A DNA stretch of 21,472 bases from contig JAUSJS010000299.1 in NCBI GenBank assembly GCA_030647575.1, forward strand, positions 1-21,472, read 5' to 3'. Positions 1 to 6,847 of this stretch are shown here, one piece after another. Positions within the stretch are counted from its first letter, which is position 1. Each line of letters opens with the position of its first letter. Under the pieces are notes generated by a model. The model ran no database searches. It worked only from the letters and a program-made list of their open reading frames with translations, and had not been told where the DNA came from. Source of the stretch: Candidatus Limnocylindrales bacterium. GTDB taxonomy: Bacteria > Chloroflexota > Limnocylindria > Limnocylindrales > CSP1-4. The position numbers were made by a program, and so were the translations under genes.

Positions 1-183
1 ATCCTCGGTCCCGGTACCGTGCACGAACGCCTGGAGCGACTCGTCCGTGAGACGGACGAGCGCCACGAGCGCTCCCGCGGCGTCAGCTGCGAGGCGTCGT
101 CGCAGCTGACCGATCGCCAGCTGATCGCGCGGCTCCGCCACTTTGCGGGCGCGGACCCGCGACGGCGGACGGTCGGGCCATAG
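1..183 (+). CDS. 3' end of an unrecognised protein
   Basis: An open frame runs from the first base to a TAG at 181-183 and gives about 60 residues, so this is probably the C-terminal end of a gene that begins left of the window. The tail is charged and Arg/Glu-rich and looks helical (HERLERLVRETDERHER), then ends in a basic RRR segment. I do not recognise a family. It ends 114 bp before the convergent stress-protein gene and I see no convincing terminator hairpin between them. A chance open frame in GC-rich DNA remains possible because only 60 codons are visible. Confidence 0.4.
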   Translation: MLGPGTVHERLERLVRETDERHERSRGVSCEASSQLTDRQLIARLRHFAGADPRRRTVGP

Positions 184-297
184 CGCTGGAGCGAGCCGCC
201 GCCCCACCGCCGGTCAGGCCAGGCCCAACTCCGGCCACAACGCGTCGCCGAGAAGCCGCCGCGCCAGCTCGACTCCAAAACGGACGCGCGGTAAGGA

Positions 298-699
298 TCA
301 GCGAGCGATCACGACTGTGGCATCCACGTGTGTCGCGACATGCTCGGACACGCTGCCCTGGAGGAACCGAGACACGGCGCCGAGCCCGCGAGAGCCGACG
401 ACGACAGTGTCGTACCCGCCTTCCTCGGCAATCCGCTCGATCGTCGCCGCCGGATCGCCTGCCGGCTCCAGGAATTCGGCGGTAATCCCGTGCTCGGTGA
501 GGATCTGCTTCGCCTCCTGAAGCTCGTGCGCGTGGACGGTCCGATCATCCCATGGGTCGACGGGCGAACGACCTGGGTGGACGGGCACCACGCTCACAAC
601 TGTGACGAGTGCGTCGAACCCCTTCGCCAGATCGATCGCGATGTCGAGCGCCCGGCGCGCCGGCTCACCGCCGTCATACGCGACCAGAATGCGCTTCAT
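298..699 (-). CDS. Universal stress protein (UspA family)
   Basis: The 133-residue product is a single Usp domain of normal length. It starts MKRILVAYDGGEPARRAL, with the conserved Asp9 after the first strand. It carries the ATP-binding signature G-x2-G-x9-G-S at residues 102-116 (GSRGLGAVSRFLQGS), followed by a C-terminal ATVVIA strand. It is therefore an ATP-binding Usp, a cytoplasmic protein usually linked to survival under stress or energy limitation; its partner is unknown. The ATG at 699 is supported by an AAGGAG ribosome site about 7 nt upstream. It is transcribed alone, with about 240 bp separating it from the next gene on the same strand. Confidence 0.93.
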   Translation of the reverse strand: MKRILVAYDGGEPARRALDIAIDLAKGFDALVTVVSVVPVHPGRSPVDPWDDRTVHAHELQEAKQILTEHGITAEFLEPAGDPAATIERIAEEGGYDTVVVGSRGLGAVSRFLQGSVSEHVATHVDATVVIAR

Positions 700-939
700 C
701 TCAGTGCTCCTTCCGGCGTCGCCGGCAAGAACGGGTCATCGGCCGGACGCCAATGAGAGCATCGGCGGCCACGGCTGGCGCCGCAAGGGCCGAAGGTCAC
801 CTTGACGTGAGCCGACTGCGACCTGCCCGACGGGCGGTCGTACTGGGTTCTAAACGACCGGATGTCGGGGCCCACCTCCACGAGGAGCGGCAGCAGGCAT
901 CTGATCAGGCCGGCGACCGGACGCGACTGTCTGGCCAGC
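700..939. other. Intergenic region upstream of the stress-protein gene
   Basis: About 240 bp lie between the AHSA1-like gene and the stress-protein gene, both on the minus strand. Open frames here (for example minus-strand 696-1115) have low-complexity Arg/Pro/Ser translations and look like GC-rich noise. An 11-bp perfect dyad, AAGGTcACCTT, sits at 793-803, about 95-105 bp upstream of the stress-protein start. It could be an operator, but that is weak evidence. Confidence 0.3.
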
Positions 940-1266
940 TCAGGGGCCGGGTGGCAGGGCGGCAGCGGCGATGTAGTGCGGCAACAGGGTCGCCCAGCCG
1001 CCTCGATTCCGGTCGCGCCAATGCTCACCGACGTCACCGAGCCGTTCCCAGCCGCGGTGCTCGATCTCGACCCTGGTCGCCGCGCCGCTGATCCGACGTT
1101 CGAAGATCCGCCCACCGGGTCGCCCCTCCAGGACGACGGTCAGGTTCTCCTCGGCGGAAACCGTGTGGTCCTTGGGCCACCATTGGGCGATCCTGTTGGT
1201 CCAGACGTCAAACGCGTGGTCGACCGGGCAGTCGACCTCGAAGGTCAGGCGGATCGGCTCGATCAC
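940..1266 (-). CDS. AHSA1/SRPBCC-domain protein with an apparent internal deletion
   Basis: The product resembles the Activator-of-Hsp90-ATPase-homologue (AHSA1) branch of the SRPBCC superfamily, small helix-grip proteins often encoded directly after an ArsR regulator. The start chosen is GTG at 1266, which overlaps the upstream ArsR TGA as GTGA; an ATG farther upstream would run 66 bp into ArsR. Residues 3-57 (PIRLTFEVDCPVDHAFDVW...GGRIFER) match the N-terminal half. Residues 64-99 (TRVEIEHRGWERLG...GGWATLLPHYIA) match the C-terminal helix region. The central strands expected between these blocks are missing, so the protein is only 108 residues against roughly 140-150 for the family. It probably cannot form a complete ligand cavity. 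I infer an in-frame deletion near base 1085 or an assembly artefact. Confidence 0.75.
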   Translation of the reverse strand: MIEPIRLTFEVDCPVDHAFDVWTNRIAQWWPKDHTVSAEENLTVVLEGRPGGRIFERRISGAATRVEIEHRGWERLGDVGEHWRDRNRGGWATLLPHYIAAAALPPGP

Positions 1267-1595
1267 CGGTCGGGGCGCTCGGCGGTTGTGTTCGTGGCCA
1301 CGAGGCGAAAACGCACGGCCGCCTCTCCCCACACGCGCTCCACGTAGGCCTGGACAGCCTCGACGCCCTGGTCGTGGAGCTGGTATATCCGCCGTGTCCC
1401 GCGGGGTTTCTCGACGACCAGCCCGGCACGCTTCAGCAGGCGAAGATGGCGCGAGACGGCAGGCCGACTGATTGGCAGCACGTCCGCGATCTCCTGGACA
1501 GAGCGCTCGCCGGCGCCCAGCAGTTCGACGATCGCCCGGCGATTCGGATCGCCGAGGGCGTCGAACGGGTCGCCGGCCGGCATGGGGAGGGCCAT
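1263..1595 (-). CDS. ArsR-family winged-helix transcriptional regulator
   Basis: This is a small repressor of 110 residues from ATG 1595; a GTG at 1628 would add 11 residues. The sequence FDALGDPNRRAIVELLGAGERSVQEIADVL at residues 11-40 leads into the recognition helix (SRPAVSRHLRLLKRAGLV, 43-60) and a wing (RGTRRIYQL). No Cys pair or His cluster of the SmtB/CadC/ArsR metal sites is present, so it belongs to the non-metal ArsR group that pairs with AHSA1/SRPBCC proteins. It is coupled to the downstream AHSA1 gene by a GTGA overlap and follows the DUF6855-like gene by about 67 bp, which suggests one transcript. Start choice is uncertain because no strong ribosome site precedes either candidate. 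Confidence 0.88.
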   Translation of the reverse strand: MALPMPAGDPFDALGDPNRRAIVELLGAGERSVQEIADVLPISRPAVSRHLRLLKRAGLVVEKPRGTRRIYQLHDQGVEAVQAYVERVWGEAAVRFRLVATNTTAERPDR

Positions 1596-1662
1596 CCGAT
1601 CAGGCCTGCTGGTGGCGCGTCGGCTCACCCCTCGGGATCGTGCGCGCCGTGGTCGAACGGCT

Positions 1663-2073
1663 TCATTCGATCGCCCGCATCTTGTTGTTCTTGGCGTCGT
1701 GCGTGACCTCCGCCAGGCCCAAAGCCTCCAGGAGCGGCGGCATATAGACCCCGAACCGACCGCGAAGACCCTTCTTCAGGCCATACCAGCCGCCGAGGGG
1801 ATTGTCCGCCGAGCGCCCCCACGCCTCGACCGTCCCATCGGCCGCCGGCTTCTGTTCGTCGGCACCGCCGAGGGGCATCCAGTCGCCGTGGGCCTCGAGC
1901 ATTGCGTACAGGTCATCGATGGCTCGGGCGTCGTAGAGCAGCTTCGTGCCACCGACCTGGCAGACGATCGTCGGCGGATTCGACGCGTCATCCCGGTGCA
2001 TCACGTACCCCGAGGTGCCGGGTGGGGTCTTCAGGACCCACGGGTCGTCCTTCGTGCCGCTGCCCGTCGCCAT
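1663..2073 (-). CDS. DUF6855-like conserved protein of unknown function
   Basis: The 136-residue soluble protein has no signal peptide or membrane segment. It has the look of a conserved family often annotated as DUF6855: it starts MATGSGTKDDPWVLKTPPG and contains GTKLLYDARAIDDL, a DGTVEAWGRS block and a C-terminal GLAEVTHDAKNNKMRA. The family name is from memory and the function is unknown. The ATG at 2073 is well supported by GGAGGAG about 6 nt upstream. It heads the unit with the ArsR and AHSA1 genes and is divergent from the DUF427 gene; several dyads lie in the shared upstream region. Confidence 0.75.
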   Translation of the reverse strand: MATGSGTKDDPWVLKTPPGTSGYVMHRDDASNPPTIVCQVGGTKLLYDARAIDDLYAMLEAHGDWMPLGGADEQKPAADGTVEAWGRSADNPLGGWYGLKKGLRGRFGVYMPPLLEALGLAEVTHDAKNNKMRAIE

Positions 2074-2095
2074 GTCGCTCCTCCAAGCTCCGTTT

Positions 2096-2131
2096 CCGTA
2101 ACCGTGCGGCTACGGTAACAGCTTTGTCACC
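2096..2131. promoter_or_regulatory. Paired dyads in the DUF6855-DUF427 divergent region
   Basis: Two neighbouring inverted repeats lie 23-58 bp upstream of the DUF6855-like start. The first, 2096-2115, pairs CCGTAaCCG with CGGcTACGG at eight of ten positions. The second, 2114-2131, pairs GGTAAC with GTCACC across AGCTTT at five of six positions. Dyads of this size are typical of repressor or activator sites, and the nearby ArsR product is the obvious candidate ligand. That is inference; no clear promoter hexamers were found for the minus-strand gene. Confidence 0.35.
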
Positions 2132-2180
2132 GTCGCGAGGTGAGGCAATGAACCGCGACCGCGAACCGGCTGGGTGCGAC

Positions 2181-2206
2181 CATTTGCAACGAGCCTAGTT
2201 ACAATG
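2181..2206 (+). promoter_or_regulatory. Possible promoter/operator upstream of the DUF427 gene
   Basis: A TACAAT box at 2200-2205 could serve as the -10 element for the plus-strand DUF427 gene and would place the transcript start near 2212, giving a leader of about 30 nt. It overlaps an imperfect inverted repeat, TTGCAAC (2184-2190) against GTTACAA (2198-2204), with six of seven positions pairing across a 7-nt spacer. No good -35 hexamer lies 17 bp upstream, so the promoter call is tentative. Confidence 0.3.
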
Positions 2207-2240
2207 TCTCGCGTTCGCAAGGCCACCCATGAGGTCCCAC

Positions 2241-3083
2241 ATGGTCGCCCCCCAACCACTCGAAGACCTGATCATCGCCACCGGTGCCGAGGCGCAGGCG
2301 CGGACCGGCGCACGCGTGGAGCCGTGCCCGCGCTGGGTCCGGGCGTTCGTCGGCGGGATCGCCGTCGCCGACTCGAAGCAGGCGCTGACAGTCACGCTGG
2401 GCCTGCCGGTCTACTACTTCCCGCTGCGCGATGTCCGGGCGGACCTGTTTGAGACGTCCGAACGCGCCGAGTCGCACCCGATCTACGGCGAGCGTTCGTT
2501 CTATCACCTGCGCATCGGCGACCGGCTCGTCGAGAACGCCGGTTGGCGGTTCGTAGCGCCGCCCCCGGAGGCAGCCGCGCTCGCCGACCGCGTGGCGTTC
2601 TACTGGGACCGCCTCGACCACTGGTACGAGGAGGACGACGAGGTCTACGTCCACCCGCGCGATCCGTACCACCGGGTGGACGTCCTGAACAGCTCGCGCC
2701 ACGTCCGGGTCATCGTCGGTGGCGAGGTGGTCGCCGACTCGCACCGGCCTCGACTGCTGTTCGAGACGGGCCTCCCGACCCGCTACTACCTGCCGCCTAT
2801 GGACGTCCGAATGGACCTCCTGACTCAGTCGAAGACCGTTACGCATTGCCCGTACAAGGGCCGGACGGTCCATTTCGACCTGGGCCTCGGCGACCGGGCC
2901 TGGCGGGACGTCGCCTGGAGCTACCCGTACCCGATCCCCGAGTGCCCTAAGATCGAGAACCTGGTCTGCTTCTACGACGAGCGCGTGGATGCGATCGAGG
3001 TCGACGGCGGAGTCCAGCCGAGGCCGCGAACGCCGTGGTCGTCGTCGTCGCCGTCTCAGGTTGGAACCAACGGACGCACGTAA
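2241..3083 (+). CDS. Tandem DUF427-domain protein
   Basis: The product, 280 residues from ATG 2241, carries two copies of the DUF427 fold. Copy 1 spans about residues 25-128 (VRAFVGGIAVADSKQAL... PVYYFPLRDVRADLF) and copy 2 about residues 146-250 (VRVIVGGEVVADSHRPRLL... TRYYLPPMDVRMDLL, then CPYKGRTVHFDL and a YPYPIPECPKIENLVCFYDE block). Copy 2 keeps the fuller consensus; copy 1 lacks the CPYKG segment (SHPIYGE instead). The C-terminal Ser/Pro/Arg tail looks disordered. DUF427 proteins are widespread in actinobacteria and related phyla, with no settled function. ATG 2241 was preferred to ATG 2229 because GAGG at 2231-2234 sits 6 nt before it. The gene stands alone and is convergent with the antiporter gene. 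Confidence 0.88.
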   Translation: MVAPQPLEDLIIATGAEAQARTGARVEPCPRWVRAFVGGIAVADSKQALTVTLGLPVYYFPLRDVRADLFETSERAESHPIYGERSFYHLRIGDRLVENAGWRFVAPPPEAAALADRVAFYWDRLDHWYEEDDEVYVHPRDPYHRVDVLNSSRHVRVIVGGEVVADSHRPRLLFETGLPTRYYLPPMDVRMDLLTQSKTVTHCPYKGRTVHFDLGLGDRAWRDVAWSYPYPIPECPKIENLVCFYDERVDAIEVDGGVQPRPRTPWSSSSPSQVGTNGRT

Positions 3084-3119
3084 CCGGGCCAATCCCGATC
3101 AGGCGGGCGCCTCCTCGAA

Positions 3120-3145
3120 TGTGGTCATCGTCTCAGATGACCACA
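3120..3145. terminator. Hairpin between convergent DUF427 and antiporter genes
   Basis: A perfect 10-bp stem (TGTGGTCATC at 3120-3129 with GATGACCACA at 3136-3145) closes a 6-nt loop, 37 bp after the DUF427 stop and 153 bp before the antiporter stop. The position between convergent genes fits a bidirectional terminator. There is no clear U-tract on either side, so termination is inferred from structure and position only. Confidence 0.55.
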
Positions 3146-3297
3146 ACGCCACTCCGGAGTCACGCGGCTTGCTCGCTACCGTCCGCGGGTGATCCCGGCC
3201 GAGCCGGCAAGGGACCGGCAGCCACGGCGGCCGCAAGCTACGACGAGGTGGGATGGGCGGACGGACGTGCCTTCGGCGGCTGACCGGCGTTCGCACG

Positions 3298-4500
3298 TCA
3301 TCGTTCCTGCCCGTTTCGCTTTGCTCTCGATCCCCCCAGGAGCATCAGCGCCAACAACGGGAAGAGCATCACCGAAAGCAAGCCGGCGCCGATAAGCGCC
3401 GCGCCCGTAGCCGCACTGATCTGACCGAGGGCAGTCCCGATCTGAACCGCGGCCACGACGAAGCTCAGCGACGTCGCCTGAAGGAGACCCGCAGCCACGG
3501 TCCGGCGATTGCCGAGCACGCGACGGTACAGCAGGGCAGGTATCGCCCGCACTATGAGCAGCGCGAGCAGAAAGATTGGCACCCGGACCATGGTGGACGC
3601 ACTCGATAGGAGGGCGGAGAGGTTGAACTCCACGCCGCTTGAGACGAAGAAGACGGGGATGAGAAATCCGTAGCCGATCCCGTCCAGCTTCAGCCGGAAG
3701 TGGGGGTGGGTCGCGGTGGCGTCGGCGTCCACGATCCTGAGGATGACTCCGGCCATGAACGCCCCAAGGATCGTCTGCAATCCGAACCGCTCGGCCAGAC
3801 CAACGAACCCGATCAGAAGCAGCACCGCCCCTCGAACACGAATCTGTGCCGTGGTGTCCCCTAGCCTGCCGAGGGTCCCCGAGAGCATCTTCGATCGTCC
3901 GGTGCGGGCTAGGCCGAACCCAGCCGCGGCGACCAGCGCCACGAAACTGCCCAGAAGCGTCAGCCTCGAGCCGACGTCACCAGCGTTGTTGGAGAAAAGC
4001 AAGGACAGAAGGATGACCGCGCCAAAGTCGGCGATCGTCGCACCCGCGAGCACGAGCTGTCCGAATTCGCCTTCAATCTCGCCAGCGTCTTTTAGAATCG
4101 GGGCCACCAAACCGAGGGCCGTGGCCGAAAGGACGATCCCTACAAAAAGGGGAGAGCGAACCTGCCCCGCCGCGCTCAGCGCGTAGCCTGCCGCTAGAGC
4201 GAGGCCGAGCGAGAGAACGAACCCCAGTCCGGCTAGTCGGAGCAGCCGACCTCGTAGCCGCCCGAGTTCGACGTCCAGGCCGGCCAAGAAGAGCAGGAAC
4301 GCCAACCCCACAAGCGCCAGGACCTGGACGGGAAGGTCGGACTTGACCCACCCCAACCCCGACGGGCCGACGGCGATCCCGAGCACGATCTCGAGGACGA
4401 CCGCCGGCAGCCGCAGCTTGGGGAACAGCCCCAGCGCCAGTGGCGCCGCGAACGCCACGGCGGCCACGATGACCAAGTTGGAGAACGAGATCTCGGTCAT
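3298..4500 (-). CDS. Cation:proton antiporter (CPA2/Kef-type, Na+/H+ exchanger domain)
   Basis: This is a 400-residue integral membrane protein consisting almost entirely of hydrophobic segments, about 12 by eye, of the sodium/hydrogen exchanger family (PF00999). Recognisable motifs are LPAVVLEIVLGIAVGPSGLG (31-50), FLLFLAGLDVEL (68-79), ATIADFGAVILLSLLF (154-169) with the ion-binding Asp158, GAFMAGVILR (246-255) and FFVSSGVEF (284-292). It would exchange a monovalent cation for H+ across the cytoplasmic membrane. It ends after the transporter domain, without the TrkA-N/RCK nucleotide-binding domain of full KefB/KefC proteins, so gating by glutathione or NAD(H) is not expected. The ATG at 4500 is preceded by AGGGAAG. 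The cation, Na+ or K+, cannot be told from sequence. Confidence 0.9.
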   Translation of the reverse strand: MTEISFSNLVIVAAVAFAAPLALGLFPKLRLPAVVLEIVLGIAVGPSGLGWVKSDLPVQVLALVGLAFLLFLAGLDVELGRLRGRLLRLAGLGFVLSLGLALAAGYALSAAGQVRSPLFVGIVLSATALGLVAPILKDAGEIEGEFGQLVLAGATIADFGAVILLSLLFSNNAGDVGSRLTLLGSFVALVAAAGFGLARTGRSKMLSGTLGRLGDTTAQIRVRGAVLLLIGFVGLAERFGLQTILGAFMAGVILRIVDADATATHPHFRLKLDGIGYGFLIPVFFVSSGVEFNLSALLSSASTMVRVPIFLLALLIVRAIPALLYRRVLGNRRTVAAGLLQATSLSFVVAAVQIGTALGQISAATGAALIGAGLLSVMLFPLLALMLLGGSRAKRNGQER

Positions 4501-4544
4501 AAGGCTTCCCTAATCGAGACCCAAACCTGCACCACCCCGGCTCA

Positions 4545-4989
4545 GGTCTTGGGTCGAAGCCGGAACCCGAGGATGACCCGCTCGCCCTTGGAATTCGTGA
4601 CGGCCTGCTGATGGATCATTTGGCAAGGCCGCGACGGCGACGGTGGACAGGTCGCCGGCACCGCCGGCGTAGGTGGAGTGCTGCGGGAGTTGGCGGTAGC
4701 CCATCACGCAGCGGCACTGCCGCCGCTGCTGCATGTCGCTGAGGTCGCCAGCCCTTCTCGTCGCAGGCGTGCGCCGGGGCGATTTCAATCAGGGCCTCCG
4801 CCCGGGGTGTCGGCATCACGTTCTTGGGCAGCGCGCAGCTCGAGAACATCAACCCCGGGACGCGGCCACCTGGCAGAACCGTCGGCTCATCGCCAACGAC
4901 GCCAATTAACGGCCCCTGGCTGGGAAGCAGCCGTCACCTCTCCCTTCCATTCCGTAGAAGGCGTCCAAGACCTCCCCTTTCTCACGCTC
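4545..4989. other. Non-coding or decayed stretch upstream of the antiporter gene
   Basis: About 445 bp between the antiporter start region and the insertion sequence hold no recognisable gene. Minus-strand open frames at 4510-4788 and 4616-4852 have Arg/Ala-rich translations without family features. A third minus frame ends at a TGA at 4542-4544 with RPCQMIHQQAVTNSKGERV, which looks more protein-like than its surroundings. Together with Cys-containing snippets in the other two frames this may be the frameshifted remnant of a small Cys-containing protein gene. I cannot name it. The insertion sequence begins immediately to the right. Confidence 0.3.
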
Positions 4990-5017
4990 TGAACCGCCCT
5001 GACTTCAGTGGAGACTC
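4990..5017 (+). repeat. IS3-family left terminal inverted repeat
   Basis: The 28-bp end pairs with 6284-6311 at 23 positions. The outermost 12 bases (TGAACCGCCCTG) and the inner block GTGGAGAC are identical between the two ends. This two-block arrangement is common for transposase-bound ends. Confidence 0.85.
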
Positions 5018-5041
5018 CATCGCTTGGAGGATCATGGAGTC

Positions 5042-5383
5042 ATGGCAGAACACAGCAGCAGCAGTCCGTTCCAGCGGCGGTATCCGCGCGAGCTCCGGGA
5101 GCGGGCCGTCCGGATGGTCTTCGAGACGATCGCCGAGCGGGGTGATCGGTTCGGCGCGGTGACCCGGGTCGCCGGCCAGCTCGCTATCGGCCCCGAGTCC
5201 CTGCGCAAGTGGGTCCACCAGGCCGAGGTCGACGGCGGCAAGCGGACGGGCCTGACGACCGAGGAGCGCGAGCGGATGAAGCTGCTCGAGCGGGAGAACC
5301 GCGAGCTCCGCCGGGCCAACGAGATCCTCAAGGCCGCCGCGGCTGTCTTCGGGGCGGAGTTCGACCGCCGGTCCGCGAAATGA
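5042..5383 (+). CDS. IS3-family transposase OrfA (HTH/leucine zipper)
   Basis: The 113-residue product is the DNA-binding half of an IS3 transposase. The N-terminal helix-turn-helix of the HTH_Tnp_1 type starts at YPRELRERAVRMVFE and contains LRKWVHQAEVDGG. It is followed by a heptad-rich zipper, LLERENRELRRANEIL, which drives multimerisation in the family. ATG 5042 was chosen; a TTG at 5024 in the same frame is possible. The TGA at 5381-5383 overlaps the orfB ATG (AATGA) in the -1 frame relative to orfA. This arrangement is used either for -1 frameshifting to an OrfAB fusion or for stop-restart coupling. Confidence 0.93.
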   Translation: MAEHSSSSPFQRRYPRELRERAVRMVFETIAERGDRFGAVTRVAGQLAIGPESLRKWVHQAEVDGGKRTGLTTEERERMKLLERENRELRRANEILKAAAAVFGAEFDRRSAK

Positions 5384-6270
5384 CCACCTTCATCGACGCG
5401 CAGCGCGTCACCTTCGGGGTCGAGCCGATCTGCCAGACCCTGGAGATCGCCCCATCGACCTACTACGCCGCGAAGGTCCGGCCGCCCTCGGCTCGGTCCG
5501 TCCGGGACGAGGAACTCAAAGCCGAGATCAGCCGCATCCACCGGGGCAACTACGCGGTGTACGGCGCGCGCAAGCTCTGGCGTGCGCTCCGCCGCGAGGG
5601 CACCGAGGTCGGCCGCGACCGGGTCGGCCGGCTGATGCGGGGTCTCGGCCTCGCCGGCGCGGTCCGGGGCAGGCGGGTACAGACGACGATCCCGGCCCAG
5701 GTCGCCGAGCGGCCCGCCGATCTCGTCAACCGGAGCTTCAATGCCCCGGCCCCGAACCGCCTCTGGGTGGCTGACATCACGTACGTCTCGACCTGGACCG
5801 GCTTCTGCTACACGGCCTTCGTCATCGATGCCTTCAGCCGTGCGATCGTGGGCTGGCGGGTGTCGAGCTCGCTCCGGGCCGAGCTCGTCATCGACGCCCT
5901 CGAGATGGCGATCTGGACCCGGCGCTCGGCCGATCTCGCCGGGCTCGTCCACCACAGCGATCGGGGTGTCCAATACCTGGCCATCCGGTACACCGAGCGA
6001 CTCGCCGACGCGGGAGCGGTCACCTCGGTCGGCTCCAAGGGCGACAGCTATGACAACGCCCTCGCCGAGACGGTCAACGGCCTCTACAAGACCGAGCTCA
6101 TCCGCGCCCAGGGCCCCTGGCGGACGGCCGACCAGGTCGAGCTCGCCACCGCGGCCTGGGTGGCCTGGTGGAACGCGGAGCGTCTCCACTCCGCCTGCGG
6201 CGACATCCCCCCGGCCGAATTCGAGGCGGCCTACCATCAGCGCCTACCGGCGACCACCGCGGCCGCTTGA
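5380..6270 (+). CDS. IS3-family transposase OrfB (DDE integrase)
   Basis: The product, 296 residues from ATG 5380, has the normal OrfB layout. An N-terminal HTH_21-like region (AEISRIHRGNYAVYGARKLW, about 48-67) is followed by the rve integrase core. The catalytic triad is Asp132 (WVADITYV), Asp194 (HHSDRGVQY) and Glu230 (NALAETVNG), with exactly 35 residues between the second Asp and the Glu, the canonical DD(35)E. The conserved LYKTEL and WWNAERLHS tail motifs are present. The frame is also open upstream of ATG 5380 within orfA, so an OrfAB fusion made by -1 frameshifting is possible. I did not find a strong A-rich slippery heptamer. Confidence 0.95.
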   Translation: MTTFIDAQRVTFGVEPICQTLEIAPSTYYAAKVRPPSARSVRDEELKAEISRIHRGNYAVYGARKLWRALRREGTEVGRDRVGRLMRGLGLAGAVRGRRVQTTIPAQVAERPADLVNRSFNAPAPNRLWVADITYVSTWTGFCYTAFVIDAFSRAIVGWRVSSSLRAELVIDALEMAIWTRRSADLAGLVHHSDRGVQYLAIRYTERLADAGAVTSVGSKGDSYDNALAETVNGLYKTELIRAQGPWRTADQVELATAAWVAWWNAERLHSACGDIPPAEFEAAYHQRLPATTAAA

Positions 6271-6283
6271 AACCCAATCACCT

Positions 6284-6311
6284 GGGTCTCCACGAAACCC
6301 AGGGCGGTTCA
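6284..6311 (-). repeat. IS3-family right terminal inverted repeat
   Basis: This is the inverted partner of 4990-5017. Directly outside it, the segment AGGGCGGTT that forms the end of the repeat occurs once more (6312-6320 reads GGGCGGTTT), so the right boundary has a short direct duplication of the end sequence. The boundary at 6311 was set because only it gives the exact 12-bp match to the left end. Confidence 0.8.
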
Positions 6312-6328
6312 GGGCGGTTTCAAGGACG

Positions 6329-6772
6329 TCAACGGCCTGCCTTGGCCGCGGCCGTATATCCCTCGTTCACCTCGCCCTTGTGTGCAGAAAACGCAGCCAG
6401 TACCTCCTCCTTCTCCCGCTGGGGCACCTTGACGAAGTCAAGAGTGCGCCCAAGTTCAGCCGCGACTTCATCGAACTCCTCGGGAGAAATCTGGAGCTCG
6501 CGATGGGCTTCTTCCAAGCCAAGAGGAGTGCTCCCTGGTTTCGTGGCTGCAAATTGGAAGGGTCCACCCGCAACGTTGCAGACCCACAGGGTGCGCATGA
6601 ATTTCAGGCCAGGCAGTCGGCCCAGATTGTTCGTGTGCCATTCCCGGAGGGCCGGGTTTGCCGATTTCTGACCAACGATCGGGTTCTGCACGACCGCATC
6701 GCTGAAGTGGTCAATGACTGCTGCGATGGCAAATGCGCCACCGAGCCTTTCGTACAGACTTGGCTCAGGCAT
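6329..6772 (-). CDS. Truncated haemoglobin (group 1-like globin)
   Basis: The 147-residue protein is a bacterial 2-over-2 globin (PF01152). It starts MPEPSLYERLGGAFAIAAV and contains VDHF-type B/C helix residues (IDHFSDAVVQNPIVG), LPGLKFMRTLWVC, and the F-helix block GLEEAHREL. His90 in that block is the expected proximal haem ligand. Such proteins bind O2 or NO and typically detoxify NO in the cytoplasm. Length and C terminus look complete although the insertion sequence begins only 18 bp after the stop. An AGGTGG site lies 7 nt before the ATG at 6772. It is the last gene of a minus-strand run with a degenerate globin copy and a Crp/Fnr regulator upstream, so NO- or oxygen-responsive control is plausible. 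Confidence 0.92.
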   Translation of the reverse strand: MPEPSLYERLGGAFAIAAVIDHFSDAVVQNPIVGQKSANPALREWHTNNLGRLPGLKFMRTLWVCNVAGGPFQFAATKPGSTPLGLEEAHRELQISPEEFDEVAAELGRTLDFVKVPQREKEEVLAAFSAHKGEVNEGYTAAAKAGR

Positions 6773-6847
6773 GGTTCAGCCACCTCGTCTTATGGGTCTC
6801 TTTGTGGTCGGGGCTCGCGGCGAACTTGATGGACTCGCGATGAACCA

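Larger units (their letters stand above)
4990..6311 (+). mobile_element. Complete IS3-family insertion sequence
   Basis: The 1322-bp element begins with TGAACCGCCCTG and ends with its complement CAGGGCGGTTCA, the TG...CA ends typical of the IS3 family. It carries two overlapping frames, orfA (HTH plus zipper) and orfB (DDE integrase). The 28-bp terminal inverted repeats (4990-5017 and 6284-6311) match at 23 positions. The 3-bp flanks differ (CTC on the left, GGG on the right), so no target duplication is visible. It lies 18 bp past the stop of the haemoglobin gene and seems not to have cut any intact gene. All catalytic residues are present, so it could still be active. Confidence 0.9.

Noticed and set aside
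696..1115. A 139-residue minus-strand frame between the stress-protein and AHSA1 genes.
   Set aside because: It overlaps the AHSA1 gene in another frame and its translation is Ser/Arg/Pro-rich.
4510..4852. Two minus-strand frames upstream of the antiporter as genes.
   Set aside because: No family features, no clear ribosome site, and overlapping Arg/Ala-rich translations; kept only as a possible decayed stretch.
5209..5383. Programmed -1 frameshift site for an OrfAB fusion in the IS3 element.
   Set aside because: The frames are suitably arranged but I saw no A-rich slippery heptamer or clear stimulatory structure; the AATGA overlap could instead give stop-restart.
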